Origin: Beta vulgaris subsp. vulgaris
Lineage: Eukaryota; Streptophyta; Magnoliopsida; Caryophyllales; Amaranthaceae
Reading direction: 5' to 3'
Assembly: GCF_026745355.1 (NCBI RefSeq)
Contig: NC_079204.1
Coordinates: 48,096,285 to 48,160,284, forward strand
Length of the DNA stretch: 64,000 nt
Position numbers and translations under genes: made by a program. Positions 46,930-60,400 of this stretch are shown piece after piece; within the stretch, counting starts at the first letter, position 1, and every line of letters begins with the position of its first letter. The notes under the pieces were generated by a model. The model did not search any database and was not told where the DNA came from. It worked only from the letters and a program-made list of their open reading frames with translations.

Positions 46930-48940
46930 AGTGTAAAAGCTTATTTATTTGCAATAATGATCTAAAATTCTATTTTAAAGCCCAATTACTTAATTATGAT
47001 AATTAATTGTATGTTGAACCCATAAAAATATTTGTAGCCCACAAAAATATTTTGAGCCCAATTCTTTGAACAATCCTAATTAATTATTCTTGATAATTAA
47101 TTATTTTTATTTATTATTTTAATAAGTAGTTTCATAAATAAATAAATATTTTCAATGATAGTTTCAAATTAAAATGAGATTTTATCTCGTAAAAGTTGAC
47201 TTTCGTATTTAAAGGGATAAAATAATAAAATCGCACAAAAATGTGCCTATCACAAGTTGTGTGTTTGGCGCACCACGTGCACTGGTCGCATTTGCTGTGA
47301 CGCGCCAGGGGCACCAATCTGCGCCTAACACGTGGATTTACGCGTCACTCAGAGAAGTGTGTCTCGCGCATTCTTAGCGCAACGCATAATTGACTTTTGT
47401 ATCTTTTTTCTAATATTTTTGTATAAATAGGTCATGATTTTCCGGATCTGAAAAAACACTTTCATGAAGTACTTTTTGCGTCAGAATACTTGCCAATTTT
47501 CATACTCTCATACTTTCAAACACACAAACACATATTTACAAACGCATACACACACATATTTTGACCAATCTTCACAAGTTTTCGTTAAAAGTGTTGTATT
47601 CCATGTTTTGATGATGCCAAATACCTAGGTAGTAACATGTTTTTATTTTAAAAAATTATAAAACACCAAAAATAATGTAATGTTTATTTACTATATCTTG
47701 TGGAGAAAGATTTTATAATCGAAGTCAAGATATTATTTCTAATACACTTTGAGTTTTATTATAAGGTATGTTTAATGATCTATTAACTTAGAATCTTTGT
47801 TTTAAGGATTCTAAAAGTTATTAGATATTGTTGTTATTATTGTTGCATGAATAGTTGAAGCAACGTGGGATAAGGTTGTTACTCAAATAAATCCGTTGGA
47901 GCAAATAATGCATAAAAAGAGGAGCTACCTCCATATTTTCATCTCTAACTTATTCCTTAACCGGTTGCTATGTATGAGTAACTAACTACTGAGAGCTCCT
48001 TAATAATCTCACTGGACTCCCACACGAATGGATAGTGACGGAAGATGATAGCCGTTGCAAAAATCGTGGAGCAAGTGGAGCAAAAATCGCACCCTGTTCT
48101 TTCCTCTATTACAAGTGCACATCATGGAGGAAGTGGAGCTTCATAAGCGCAAGAGAAGAAGAAGTGGAGCAGCTATAAAAGAGAAAAGAGAGAAAAAGAA
48201 AGAGAGAAAAGAGAAGACTTTGAATGAAGTCAAAGTGAGTGTCATCAGTTCAGGGGGAACTGAGTGACTGGGAACAAGTTCCTAGAGGAACAGAGAAGGT
48301 CCTTTGTAGGTTGTAAAGATAGATTCTTTTTGGCCTATTATAGTAAATAAAGTTTGAATTAAAATCCCTTGGGGTCAAGGTTTTTCTTCCTATTGGACAT
48401 AGGAAGTTCTCTGTTTTCATAATAATGATATTAAACTAGATCCATATACCCTAGCCTCCTCCCCCATTTCTCTTCTCCCTCCTGAAAAACCTAACTTTTT
48501 CTTCTAGTTAGGAGCTGCCATCATCCTTTCAATGACGCTAAATCTCCAATTCTTCTTTTCTCTTCTAGTTTTTATTATTTTTGTTATTTATAATCCCCCA
48601 TCCTCTCTCTTTTTGAGAGTATTTTACCCAATTTTTGGGATCTTTATCTCCTTTTACGGGAGTTTGGAGTTTGATTTTATTGATTTTTTCTCACATGAAA
48701 GTTTAAGAAATGGTATGGGTTATTGTTTTTATTGGTTGAAGTTCAAGACTATCAACATGCAGGTATTGAAAATTCGGATGCAGTTAACATGATTAAATCA
48801 AGGATTTTCTTCCTCAAACTATGTCTGATAGACTTCCCATCAATAGTTGTTTGATTCAACAAATAAATAAGAGGATGTATTATATTGCTCGATATAGTTC
48901 AATGTAGTTTTTTCAAAGATGAAATTGATTTGATCTCATA
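46930..48940. other. Intergenic DNA, possible retroelement leader
   Basis: 47590-48430 has features of an LTR/leader (TGTTTTGATGATGCCAAA and AATCCCTTGGGGTCAAGG). No LTR pair or primer site is found. Other ORFs here have no domain. Confidence 0.3.
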
Positions 48941-48949
48941 TATTTTTCT

Positions 48950-51900
48950 TTTAGCCAGAAAGAAAGAAACTAGGGAGGATCCCAATTAACAGGCCACCCT
49001 AAAGCATCCTTACGGATGATATTGGAAAAAGCAATATTAGGAGATTCAAACCAATAGCAGAGATTAGTAATGGAAGGGCCATGATATGCCATCCAGTCGG
49101 CTGCAAAATTAGCTTCTCTAAAAACATGCTAAATATTATAATTATCAAATTTTTTCAAATCTTCCGCTGTATCATTAACAAGAGCATTAATAAACCAAAG
49201 AATTTTCCAGATTCTTTTGATAGCTTGAATAACCGAGAGATTATCACCCTCAATAGTAATATTATTAGCCTCTAGAAAGAGGATTCCCCTAATACCTTCT
49301 CTTAGACCCTAAGCCTCAGCAACTAAAATAGAATTATTATCAGTAATGGCGTTAGCACCACTAAGCAAAAGATTCCCTAAAGTATCTCTAATAACAAAGC
49401 CATAAGTTGTACTATCATTCTGCAACTTGGAACCATCAAAATTAAGTTTAACAAAATCAAGAGGGGGGGGGACCAAATAATACTAGGCCTAGGCTTTTTA
49501 GCTTCTTTAACAACTTGTTGACTATAACCCAAATTGAAAAAATTAGAATAAGAACAATCTAGATTATGCAAATAAGCTTTAATCATAGCCCCTAGTTTGG
49601 CTGGCAAAAAGCTTTCCATAAGAAATGTGATACTATTTCTAGCATACCAAATGAACCACCAAATGACAACATAGAATTGAGGTTCTTAAGAGTCAAACAA
49701 GACTTAAGATTGATAAAGTACTCAATAAAAGAAAGATCATTATTATCAATAGGAAGGGGGGAAAAACTCCCCATTGGCATTAACTATTTCTAGAACATCA
49801 TGCATAAAAGGATAGTCAAGAAATAAGTGATGGTCATCTTCAAAGTGAAAGTTACAAAAAACACACTCTAAAGGAAAGAAAATATGACTCATTTCTAACC
49901 TCTTAGTAGGGAGACCATTCTCTCCACAAAAAGAACTTAATCTTAGGTGGAATGGACAAACCCCAAATCCAAGCAGAACTAACCTGGTTGGATGGATCTA
50001 AGCCATACCCTTTAAGCAGTGCAACACCTGATTTAACCGAATATTCTCCATTTGCAGTAAGACCCCAAAACATTATATCTGCCATTCTATTATAAGGAAT
50101 AATTTTTTTTACAATATCCTCCATTACATTAACCGGAACATAATTTAAGAGAAGTTCTTTATTCCATTGAGCAGCTTATCTGTAATGAAAAAATTAACCA
50201 TCAACTCCTCTAACCCAATAATAGGGGAATACTTATCTTTATAAGGGTAATAAACACCCAATTGTCATTCCAAAAGAGATATTCTCCCCATTCCCACCAT
50301 CCATCTAAGACCTTGCTTGAAAGGCGTACGAAGCGTCATTAGTTTACGCCATTGCCACGATACATTAGTTTTAGTTTTATAAGTGAATAAGGTGTCTTGT
50401 TTTAAATATTTTGCTTAACAGTTTGACCCATAAATTATTAGGCATCCTAATATTTTCCAAAGAAGTTTAAACTGAAGAGCTAAGTTATTAATTTTAGCTT
50501 TTCTCAACCCAATCCTCCAAATTTTTTAGGGTACAAATCTTATCCCAACCTATCAAGTTAGGAGCTTTAGAATTCGATCTTTATTCCAAAGAAAATTCCT
50601 ATAATTTTTATCTAGAGAAGAGAGAATATAAGGACGGAGAGTAAAACTTTGCATTTGGAAGCTAGCTTTAGAAACTAGATTAGACCGAATTAAAATAGCT
50701 CTACCTGCTTGAGATAGAGAATTGGCTCTCCACTTAGTAAGCTGAGAGGAGACTTTTTCTTGAATAGGACTAAAAGTTGCTTGTGACCTTGCTATTAATG
50801 ATTGGGCAACCCAAATAGTTACCTAGTGATAGAGAATCTTCCATCTGGAGAATATTATGAAAAACACTTAATAATTCTATTGGGGTATTTGTAGTACAAA
50901 AGCAGATTTATGGAAATTAACAAGTTGGCCTGACATTGAGCAGTACTTGTTAAGGATAGATTTTATAGCATGACAGATTTCTACTTTAGCTTTTGCAAAA
51001 ATCATTGTATCATCCGCAAAAGTTAAAAAAGGAATTTAATCTAGAATGACCAAGAGTGACCCTATCACTAGAATCTATAGAACTAGCTTGAAACAATTGA
51101 CGAGCTAAAATTTCTCACATAGAATAAAATATACGGAGGAGAAGATCTCTTGACGAATCCTCTAGAAGGGAAGAACATATCTCCAGGAATACCATTTACC
51201 AATACAAAAAGGACACAGTTGTAATGCATTGATGGAGCCAATTAATCCATTTCTCACAAAAGCCCAATTTTTTCAAAGGTGTAAAAATAAAGCTTCACTC
51301 TAATCTATCATAAGCTTTTTTCATATCTAATTTAATAGTGAACCACCCTTCTCTTCATTTTTTTTATTCTTAAAAGAGTGAAACACTTCATGAGCTAATA
51401 AAATATTATCTTGAATTTGTCTTTCAGGGACAAAAGCCCCTTGTAAAGGATGAGTAATTCGACCAACACTACTTTCAATCTATTAGCCATAATTTTTGAA
51501 ATAATTTTATAAATAGTTGAGCAAAGACTAATAGGTCGAAAATGATTTGGGTTAGAAGGAGCTTCATTTTAGGAATTAGAGTGATAAAAGTATGATTAAT
51601 TTCTTTTAAAATTTTCCTGAGTGAAAAAAAGGCTTTAATAGCCCTATACACTGAGTTTCCCACAAGAGTCCAATACTTCTGATCGAAGAAAGGAGTAAAA
51701 CCATCTGGACATGGGGATTTATTTGGTGCTAAATCAAACAGAGCAGATTTGACTTCTTCTATCGATACATCAGCGCATAAGTCTATATTATCATTTTCAG
51801 AAATTATACACTCTAACAAAGAAAGATCGGAGTCATAGTTAAAACAACAAAAATCCACATTCTTAGAAACTATTTTCTTAAACGCATTAGTAATACATTC

Positions 51901-54735
51901 TTCTACTAATTTTGGTTGAGTAACTAAACAATCTGACGGTCTTTAATAGAAGTGATTAAATTACGATTTCATCTAATCGAAGCACACGCATGATAATACT
52001 TTGTGTTTGCATCTCAAATTTTAAATTATTAGATTTAGCCTTGATTTTCCAATAGGAGTCTTGAAAATCTAACAATTTTGTTTGCTTAGGCAAAAATAAA
52101 TTTTGTTGTCTAATTAGTTGAGGGCAATCATTATGTTCTAGTAATTGATTTTGAATTCTAACCAGCTTTCCTTCGACTATACTTAATTGTCTAGCTATAT
52201 TGTCAAATCTGATAGTGACCCAAATTTTAGCCTTTTCCTTTAAAATTTTGCACTTCTTTGTTAAGAAATACATGTTCGAACCTTGAAACTTTTGACACCA
52301 AGTTTTCTTGATTAAAATATCGAAATCCTTTCGGTTGTCCATACTTTATGAAATTTAAAAGGGGGAGATTTTAGATTACTATGGGTTTTGATTGCCAATG
52401 ATATAGGACAGTGATCAGAAGAAGTGAAAAGATGCATGGTAAATATTTTTTGCATTTGGGAAGGCATTTAGCCAACTTATACTCGCAACCCCCTTATCTA
52501 ATCTTTCCAAAATATTATTTGAACCACTTCTTGTTTTCTGCCAAGTATATGGGTTCCATCAAAAGGGAGTTCTATGCATTCGGTAGTAGAGTAGAAATAA
52601 TTCATAATAGCTAATCTGGAAAATCTAAATTCAGCCCCACCTAGTTTATCTAAATGGGAACTTAACTCATTGAAGTCCCCTAATATAATGAAAGGGCTTT
52701 CAAGCATTCTAATAAAATCAATTAATTCATCATCCCAAAATTTATACTTCAAATTATAATTAGGAGGAGCATAGATAAAAATGGCAATAAAGCTAAAATT
52801 AATGGCTAATAGCTCAATTTTACAAGCCCAAAAATGAGAAGCTTTACTAATGGGTGATAGAACAAAATGATTACAACTATTATTCTTCCACATGATCCAC
52901 ATACCCCCTGCTAACCCCATTGATGGAAGGAAGTCAAAATGAGTAAATCCATAGTACCTAACACATCCCTCAAAAGGAGGAGTTGGCACTTTAATCTCAC
53001 ATAGCATCATAATTTTAACTTCATTGAATTTACAAAAAAACTTTCACTTCTTCCATAACTAAAGACCTCCTCGAACCTCTTATATTCCATCTACTAATAA
53101 TCATAAAATATAGACATTTAGAAGGCTAGAGTTAACTAAGTCCTGCCCCTTGCCAGACCTAATAACAATTATTTGCTCCACATACATTATATGCTAAAAA
53201 ATTCTAATTAGCAAGATCTTTGACATTGAAAAACATCCACAGGATCTTAAATGATAGCATCACATAATGAATAGCTGAAAAACTGAATATATTCATCAAA
53301 AAATAAATAATAGCTTGCAAAGCGATATTGCATTTTTCTTTAACAGAGCTCCGAGGCAGAAAAAAGCTAAGGCCTTCTATTAGCACACGTTGACAAAAAC
53401 ATTTTTCTCTATTCCAATAACTTATGTGGCCTAGAATGGAGTGAAAAATTCCAATCAAATAGCTTCTGTAGCCTAAATCGGAGTTTTTATAAGAGCAAAA
53501 AATTCTGAGAAACAACCAACAAACTCCAATCTAATAATTTCTACTAACTAGCTTGAATTTTACTAAATTAGACAAAAAGAGAGCGGTTACTCCAAAATCG
53601 AAGGTGACCAGAACAAGATGAGAATAGTTAAGAGCTAAACCAACCATAGCTACGGGACATGACTTTAGACAACATCCGAAAAATGGGCATACAAACAATA
53701 TAAGAATCCAAAAGAAGACAATTATTGTGATCTTTTGAAGGAATTGAAATTCCTTCCTAGCTAGCAAGTTCATGAAATCATAATAACTTGAAATTCTCAA
53801 AAGCAAACAAAGAAGATAAAGCATCATACTAACTGGAAAAACGATAAACATCTCACCAAATACTAAAAAAGAATTTCCTAATGAAATTTTTCCTAAAGGA
53901 GGTAAAAAAAACCATACCTTGCGGTTCACCTTACATGAACCTACCTGATGGGATTGAACAGAATAGGATTTTTTGCTTGAAATTGGAAACCTTTTGAATT
54001 CACCATTAAGTGCAGACAACTGAGGATGCTGGAATTCACAGCATCTACACCTTGTTGGTGAAGGCTGGATGACTTCAACGAAGTCTCTAACACACACTAC
54101 CATAGCAACAGCTACACAGTGGCAGACAAAACCCGACCGCCAGGAGGCTTGGTCGAGACTTTGGACATCAACCCTTCAGCTGGAAGCGAGAAAACCAGCA
54201 CCAAAAACACCACACAAAGACCTACACCAAGCATTGAAAGAGGAACCCAATACCGATTGTCCCGAAAAACCCTAGCCATGAATCGAACTTTGAATTTGAA
54301 TGGAAGGAAGATGAATCCTTTAATCCAATCAAATGATTGAACTCTGAATCCCAAGAATGACGAGGAAGCTTTTAATTGCATAACAAGAGAAGATGGGAAT
54401 AATTCTCATAAACTTAAATTTTCGAGAAGAAACAACCTCATCTTGAGGAATTTTTTTGGACTGAATAATGACTTTTTTTGAGTAGAGAAGTTTGAACTTT
54501 GCAATTAGAATTGATAACAGGAGGTTAGAAACAATAACTAAGAGCAATTTATCATGCTTGATGATAGAAGATTTCTCGAAATTAAATTGGGGATTTCTTT
54601 TATGGCTAGGGTTTTGGAACTTGAAATTGGGGCTTTTTTCTCCTTTCTTTTCTCTTTCTCTCTCTACTTTATTTCTCTCTCATCTCTTTATTTCTGGCTT
54701 AAGTTGATCTTATATAATTATATCTCGTTTTTGCG
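48950..54735 (-). pseudogene. Long degenerate LINE (L1-type), minus strand
   Basis: The domain order on the minus strand fits a plant L1. Leader with AAACCCTAGCC near 54600. Endonuclease-like region at 52498-53010 (GLAGGMWIMWKNNSC, PFIILGDFNELSSHLDKLGG). Linker at 51956-52342. RT start at 51475-51858 (LAPNKSPCPDGFTPFF, YWTLVGNSVYRAIKAFF, INHTFITLIPKM). RT catalytic FADD at 51009-51020 (FLTFADDTMIFAKA), then SGQLVNFHKSAF. zf-RVT-like at 49903-50124 (SAWIWGLSIPPKIKFFLWRE). RNase H-like at about 49310-49460 (VKLNFDGSKLQNDSTTYGFV). Frameshifts and stops rule out activity. No clear CCHC gag was found between 53010 and 54400; the 190-codon frame at 53531-54103 has no recognised domain. The 5' edge abuts a Stowaway. 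Confidence 0.82.
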
Positions 54736-54740
54736 TAATA

Positions 54741-55082
54741 CTTCCTCCGTCCCAAAATATAGTTCTCATTTTCATTTTGGGCGTCCCAAAATCTAGTTCC
54801 CATTTTCATATTTAGTTCCACATTTTTCCGTAATTTGTCTAGAAAAACCGTGTACCATCATTTATTTGCTTCTTGAATTTTATTTTTTTTTCTTTGTTTA
54901 TTCAACCAAAATGTTACAATTAATGCTCTTTCACCAATTATTCTCCCTTCTCTCTCCTAAAATCATCCTTTCCTATACAACATTTATTTAAATAAAGAAA
55001 AAATCTTTACAATCCCTCTTAGTTTCTACATGCATAAATTACTGTAAAAAAAAATGAAAACTATATTTTAAAACGGAGGGAG
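54741..55082. mobile_element. Stowaway-like MITE, 342 bp
   Basis: CTTCCTCCGTCCCAAAATAT and the inverted right end TTTTAAAACGGAGGGAG are bordered by TA. The left end carries a tandem partial repeat (GTCCCAAAATATAGTTC, then GTCCCAAAATCTAGTTC). Confidence 0.85.
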
Positions 55083-55095
55083 TATTTATTATATA

Positions 55096-55350
55096 CTCCC
55101 TCAGTTTTTTTTAGATGTAACATATTGACTTTGGGCACTATTCATCCATTACACTTTGACCACTAATTGTTATTTATACCTAAGAAAAAATATAGTCATG
55201 TGAGATCTTGTTTGATTCGTCATGGTATACACTTTCCAAATATATATTTTTTATAATTTTTACTTTTATACAATTGGAGATATTATCGGTCAAAGTTGTG
55301 CCTCGGCAAATGTAAAAAGTCCAATGTTACATCTAAAAAAACGGAGGGAT
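55096..55350. mobile_element. Stowaway-like MITE, about 255 bp
   Basis: CTCCCTCAGTTTTTTTTAGA and the inverted right end TCTAAAAAAACGGAGGGA. The interior resembles 39055-39312. It lies only 13 bp after the previous MITE. Confidence 0.82.
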
Positions 55351-55645
55351 TATATTGTTTGCTTTCTATTAAAGAAATTTCCCATACTAAAAATAAAAGT
55401 TGTCCTATGAGGGAATGCATAGAGAAAAGAGAGAAGAAGAAAGAAAAAGAAAAAAAAAAAGTTTGTACCCTAACTCTCCAAATTTCAGTCCGTAGAATTT
55501 GCTGCAATACAAAGGCAAATTCCATCTCTCTCTCCAAACTACACTCCTGTTTTCTATCTAAAAAGTTTGATTTTCAGCATCAATTCAAGTTACTTGTAGA
55601 GAAAAGAAATTTAAGGATTTTCCCGACCATTCCAAGAACTTCAAG

Positions 55646-55743
55646 GTTTGTTGACGACTAATGTACTATACATTGTAAGTTTTAAGATTTAAAGCTTGTA
55701 GTTTAGCATTATATTTGAATAATTTCTCAATTTTATTTACTAG
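55646..55743 (+). other. Predicted mTERF 5'UTR intron
   Basis: Donor CAAG/GTTTGTTG and acceptor TTTACTAG, 98 bp, ending one base before the preferred start codon. Inferred only from splice signals. Confidence 0.4.
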
Positions 55744-55744
55744 T

Positions 55745-57433
55745 ATGCTCGCTCAAATAAAAAAAATCCAGAATTTGGGGGTTCAGTATTGGATACGGCA
55801 TTGTAATGTAGTGTATTATTGTAAGTTTTACAGTATGATGGCCCTTAAATTTGATGTAAATGAATATAATAATGGTGAAACAACGCTTAGAATTTCACCC
55901 ACTACTAGGAAAGATGCTCAGAGTGCTTTGTTAGATTACTTGCATTCTACTAGAAGCTTACCCTTTGTGGAAGCTGAGCATATGAGCAAAAACTCTCCTC
56001 ATTTCATAAGGAAGCTCATAGAAAATGTGAATTACGAGCCTGATGTGCGGTGCTCAGCGGCGCGCTTCTTGCGTTACCATCCCATCAATGAATTCGAACC
56101 GTTTTTTGAAAGTATAGGATTGGACCCTTCTGAGTTTGTTCCTCTCCTTCGGCGTGATTTAATGTATTTAAGTGATGAGGACGGGTTGCTTTATAACTAC
56201 TGTGTTTTGTGTGAGTATGGCATTGCTCGGAATAATATAGGAAGGATATATAAGGGGGCAAGAGAGGTGTTCCAATATGGTAATGGGGTTTTGCTATCGA
56301 AGCTACGAGATATTGAGAAGGTGGGGCTAAGTAAACCTGTTATAGCTAATGCAGTTAGCTTTAATCCTTCTCTTTTGATAGATGGTGTGAGTAAAGAGTT
56401 TTTTAAGTTGTTAAGACAGTTGCAGTGTCTTGGTTGTGAATATGATTGGGTTGAGCAACATTTATTTGAAAATGATTTATACAATTGGAGGCAAATGTTT
56501 GAGTTGTTACATGTGTTAAGTGACTTGGGTTGTAACGAGAAGGAGTTGGGATATTTGGTGAGGCGACATCCAGAGCTTCTATTTGATCGTTCAGGTCAAT
56601 CAACCTATTCACTAATTGGATTTTTGATAAAATTTGGATGCACGAAGAATGACATATGTTCAATGTTTTTGCACCTTCCTCAAGTCAAAGTTGGGCTATT
56701 TGTTTGGAATCTTCGACGTGCTTTTGAGTTACTTCGTGAAATCGAGATGGATGCTACGAGTATCACAAGTATCATCCGTACACATCTCTTGGTGCTGGGT
56801 TCATGTTCATTGAAGAAAGCAAACAGTATACTTGCTAATTTGAGCACAGGGAAGAAACGCTTGTGTGAAATCATTATAGAAAATCCGTTGGCACTAAAGA
56901 ATTGGGTATTGCGAGCAAAAATCAAACGGTTGTCTGTGACTAGGGAAATGCATTCGCGCATGTGGAAGACTAAGTTTTTGTCAAGCATTGGCTTCAAAGA
57001 AAATTCAAAAGAAATGGAAAGGGCTTTGAAGTTATTCCGTGGCAAAGGAGACGAACTTCATGAAAGATTTGACTGTCTTGTCAAAGCAGGACTCAGTGAA
57101 GAGGATGTTATGCAGATGGTCACAATTGCCCCGCGCATTCTCAATCAATCAAAGGAAGTTATTGAGGCAAAGATCGAATATCTTGTTAGTGATCTAGGCT
57201 ATCCAGTGTCAAGTTTGAAGCCATTCCCAGGGTACCTTGCCTATACAATAGAAAGGGTGAAGCTCAGATGTTCAATGTACAAGTGGCTTGTGAATCATAG
57301 TGCTGTGCGGCCTGGATTTACCTTAAGCACCATAGTTGGATGCCCAGAACCACATTTTGTGAAGAAGTATGTGGATAAACATCCGGGAGGCCGCGATGTG
57401 TGGGAGGGGTTGAAGAAGACATCTTCAATATAA
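55745..57433 (+). CDS. MTERF18: mTERF family protein, MTERF18/SHOT1-like, probably mitochondrial
   Basis: mTERF proteins are all-helical nucleic-acid binders that act on organelle transcripts or DNA; SHOT1 in Arabidopsis is mitochondrial and affects heat tolerance. The frame has no intron. The ATG at 55745 is preferred over an in-frame ATG at 55715, because TTTATTTACTAG at 55743 looks like a 5'UTR acceptor (donor CAAG/GTTTGT near 55645). This gives 562 residues. The first 30 (LAQIKKIQNLGVQYWIRH and on) are basic and lack acids, as in a presequence. Next come AQSALLDYLHSTRSLPF and FLRYHPINEFEPFFESIG, which recall MTERF18. Repeated mTERF helices follow (LLREIEMDATSITSIIRTHL; GLSEEDVMQMVTIAPRIL near residue 450). 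The C-terminus is FVKKYVDKHPGGRDVWEGLK. No stop or frameshift breaks it. Orthology to MTERF18 is from remembered motifs. Confidence 0.88.
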   Translation: MLAQIKKIQNLGVQYWIRHCNVVYYCKFYSMMALKFDVNEYNNGETTLRISPTTRKDAQSALLDYLHSTRSLPFVEAEHMSKNSPHFIRKLIENVNYEPDVRCSAARFLRYHPINEFEPFFESIGLDPSEFVPLLRRDLMYLSDEDGLLYNYCVLCEYGIARNNIGRIYKGAREVFQYGNGVLLSKLRDIEKVGLSKPVIANAVSFNPSLLIDGVSKEFFKLLRQLQCLGCEYDWVEQHLFENDLYNWRQMFELLHVLSDLGCNEKELGYLVRRHPELLFDRSGQSTYSLIGFLIKFGCTKNDICSMFLHLPQVKVGLFVWNLRRAFELLREIEMDATSITSIIRTHLLVLGSCSLKKANSILANLSTGKKRLCEIIIENPLALKNWVLRAKIKRLSVTREMHSRMWKTKFLSSIGFKENSKEMERALKLFRGKGDELHERFDCLVKAGLSEEDVMQMVTIAPRILNQSKEVIEAKIEYLVSDLGYPVSSLKPFPGYLAYTIERVKLRCSMYKWLVNHSAVRPGFTLSTIVGCPEPHFVKKYVDKHPGGRDVWEGLKKTSSI

Positions 57434-60400
57434 GATCGCCCACCATTTTTGGGGTTCTCCATTACAGGCTTGACCTGCTTGTGCATGCTGAAAAACTGTA
57501 ACTGAAGTCTCAAACCTTCTGTCCTCTGCTCAGCATAATGACAAAAGTCCAAGAGGGCAGTACATGGCAGGTAATTACTTGATTCGTGAACATAAGCTGC
57601 ATCTGAATCTTTGAGCAATACCTTGAAATTTTTTCCCTAGTCTTGCTTACTTTTAGAATATAGTTAGATACCTTATTGTTTTAGATAGAAATTTCTTGAT
57701 TCTTTGTTTGTCAAATGTAGGAGACCAGGGATTCTAGAGATTCCCCTGGTTTCCTTGAAATTAGTTCTAGTTCTCTTCTAGAAAGGTCACATTTCTCTGT
57801 GTTGTTAGATATGCACATTCTTTTGTTGTATCATGTGCAACTTTTTGGTTACTTTACAACTCAATAAGAGAGTTGTGCGGTCTTTCGACCTATTTTATGC
57901 ACTAAGGCGAAGTATCATTGTTGGGGGATGCTTCATTGGTACAGATATGGGTGTTGCATAAAGCTATATATCCAGGGGGTCTGCGTTGCCATGGCTCAAG
58001 TTGAGGATATAGGGATATCTTTTTTTGCAAGGGGTGGGCACATGGAATCCATGATTTCTGCATTACATTTTCGTCAGAGTGAATATATAGATATGGAACT
58101 GTTTTTATTAGGGAAAAAAAGCCGTAGACAACAATCATCTCCTTTAGGAGACATAAGCTGTTTAAGCCCATGAAAATAATTTCATTTGGTTGATATCTAT
58201 GTTACTCAAACACGGATTGAGGGTCTACTTGCATATGCCAAAGCCTTAATCCCATAACGTTGGGTTGGCTGCTTGAGTGAAGGTTTATATGCGGTGATCG
58301 TTGTCATGTATCCTCTGTATACATTATCTTCAATCGAGCTCTATAAACTGCCACAAATCTAGTTTCTTCATATTGTTTTTTATTCTCCATCCAACTGATC
58401 TTAAGTCTTTCTCGGTTTCAATCAAATCCCTGGTGTTCCAACCTTCCAATACTCTAATTGGTGCTTCATCTAGTCAATGTCTCACATGCCCAAAGCACCC
58501 GAGATAAATCTTTTGATGACGACTCCTTTCCTTAAGAATGTGGTTCGGTTTGCAATCGTAGAGGGAAGAGGAAGCGATGGGAAGGAAGAGGAATGGGCTT
58601 GCAATATCATACGACAATGATCTCTCCAATTTCCTGACCCTCCCTTCATTGCTTCCATTCCATACCCAAACAGGGGTAAATAGATCTGTCACTCATCTTG
58701 CCCTCCCATTTATGTTTAGTTTCCTCATCCATTTGACCCACACGTGTAGATCCGGTTCTAGACTAGGTCCCGAGTCTTTTAAATCTAATCTGCAGAGAAG
58801 GTGATGAGATAGAAAGTTTGGCTTTCTGTTGCTACATGAATAATTGATCTACTCACTCTACATATCTAGTCTCTGCTCAGTTCAATGGGCTCTTGTAGTA
58901 TATGCCTTTTATTTGGGTCCATGTTCCATAATGACATAAAGTGTCCTATTGCAAGCCTAGTGTAAAGTACTTGTATACCGTCATCTCAGACGGGCTCAAG
59001 AACATGGTGAATAACTCTGGCTGAATAACATGGTCGAGAATGCACGTGATCCCTTGTATCTGCAGTTGAATCTTTACTCTGATTTCATAATACCAATTCC
59101 AAAGTAGATTATTGTGTATATAGGCCTACATTTTGTTCTGTACTTGGGGCTTTTTGCTAGAAAATTATTTAGAGCTGAGTACCTGTAATTACTTAAACTT
59201 GTAGCAAGTCAAACTTTTGTTTTCTGGTATTCCGAACATTATTTGCTGCACAAGTTTCTCTGTTACAACTGTATGTGAAGAATGGAACTTCTGTTTTCAG
59301 GCATGAGCTATACCATCAAGCAATGCTGTCTCTGGGTTGGTTTACGATGGTATGGGAACTCAACTACTACTCTGTAAGCACAACTCAACACTTTGATTAC
59401 TCTTATATTTGATTTGCAGTCTGCTGTCTGTATCTCAGTAATTTCCTTATCCAAGGAAGTGCAGAAGATAGATGTTCCAAGGCTGCTATACATGAATCTG
59501 GATCCCATAGTTATTATGTCCATTGCCCAGCTCTTTATTTCTCTCATTTGTGGGAAAGGACAGAATAATATTAGGTGTTTCTTTCTCTCTTGTTGGGGGA
59601 AGGATAGAGAATACTCCTAGTTGCCCTCGGATATGCTCCTTAAAACGCCCTCTCCTACTAATAATTGATCTGTTGTTGAATTTTTTATGCTTTTCTCATC
59701 TCACATATTATGACATATGTTCCTTAATTTGGCTGCCTATCTAGGTTGGCTGTGTTGAAGAGAACTTGTATGTGAACATTTCTTCTGTGTCTCTTGTTAT
59801 CCTATCAATTTAAAGGTCCAAACTGAGGGGAGCTGATCAGGTCTACATTTTCCTTTATGTTTTCATCTCGGGCTTCGTGCATTGATGCATAATTTCTTTG
59901 CTGCTATTGCAAGTTTGAGTCATTCAAATATAGACTAAATAAAAGATTATATACACAGAACTAGAACAAACCATGTATGACGTTACTAATGGATTTGATG
60001 TCATTGCTGGTGGATCTCAGGGAAGGAAAGTAGCAATTATAAGCATCTCACGGAACCCCAGGGTAAGTCTTAAAATCACCATTTAGACACAAATTAGGTT
60101 TAGTTTGGGTGTACTTAATGTTGAGATTCCGCTGGCAATGTCATCTAAATTGTTACATCTTTTATACCTGAGTTTGTTTTGTTTATATTCTTAGCTCAAC
60201 TTATCAATTTGTGCTACATCTTTACGTTTTTTTTCCCCTCTCTATTTTAGCTTATTCAAGATTGTGATGGTTTTGTTAGATATTCTCGTAGAAGATAAAC
60301 ATGATGTTTATATCGAATATTGGCTCCAAGTTCACTTATCAATCTTTGCTCTATGTTATTTTTTGTTATACTTTCTTATTCTTAACTAAAGGTTACTGTT

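Noticed and set aside
53531..54103. 190-codon minus-strand ORF as an independent gene
   Set aside because: It lies within the LINE 5' part, lacks a domain, and its hydrophobicity follows from T-rich composition.
55296..55661. 121-codon plus-strand ORF upstream of mTERF
   Set aside because: It begins in a MITE and continues through a purine-rich leader; more likely 5'UTR than protein.
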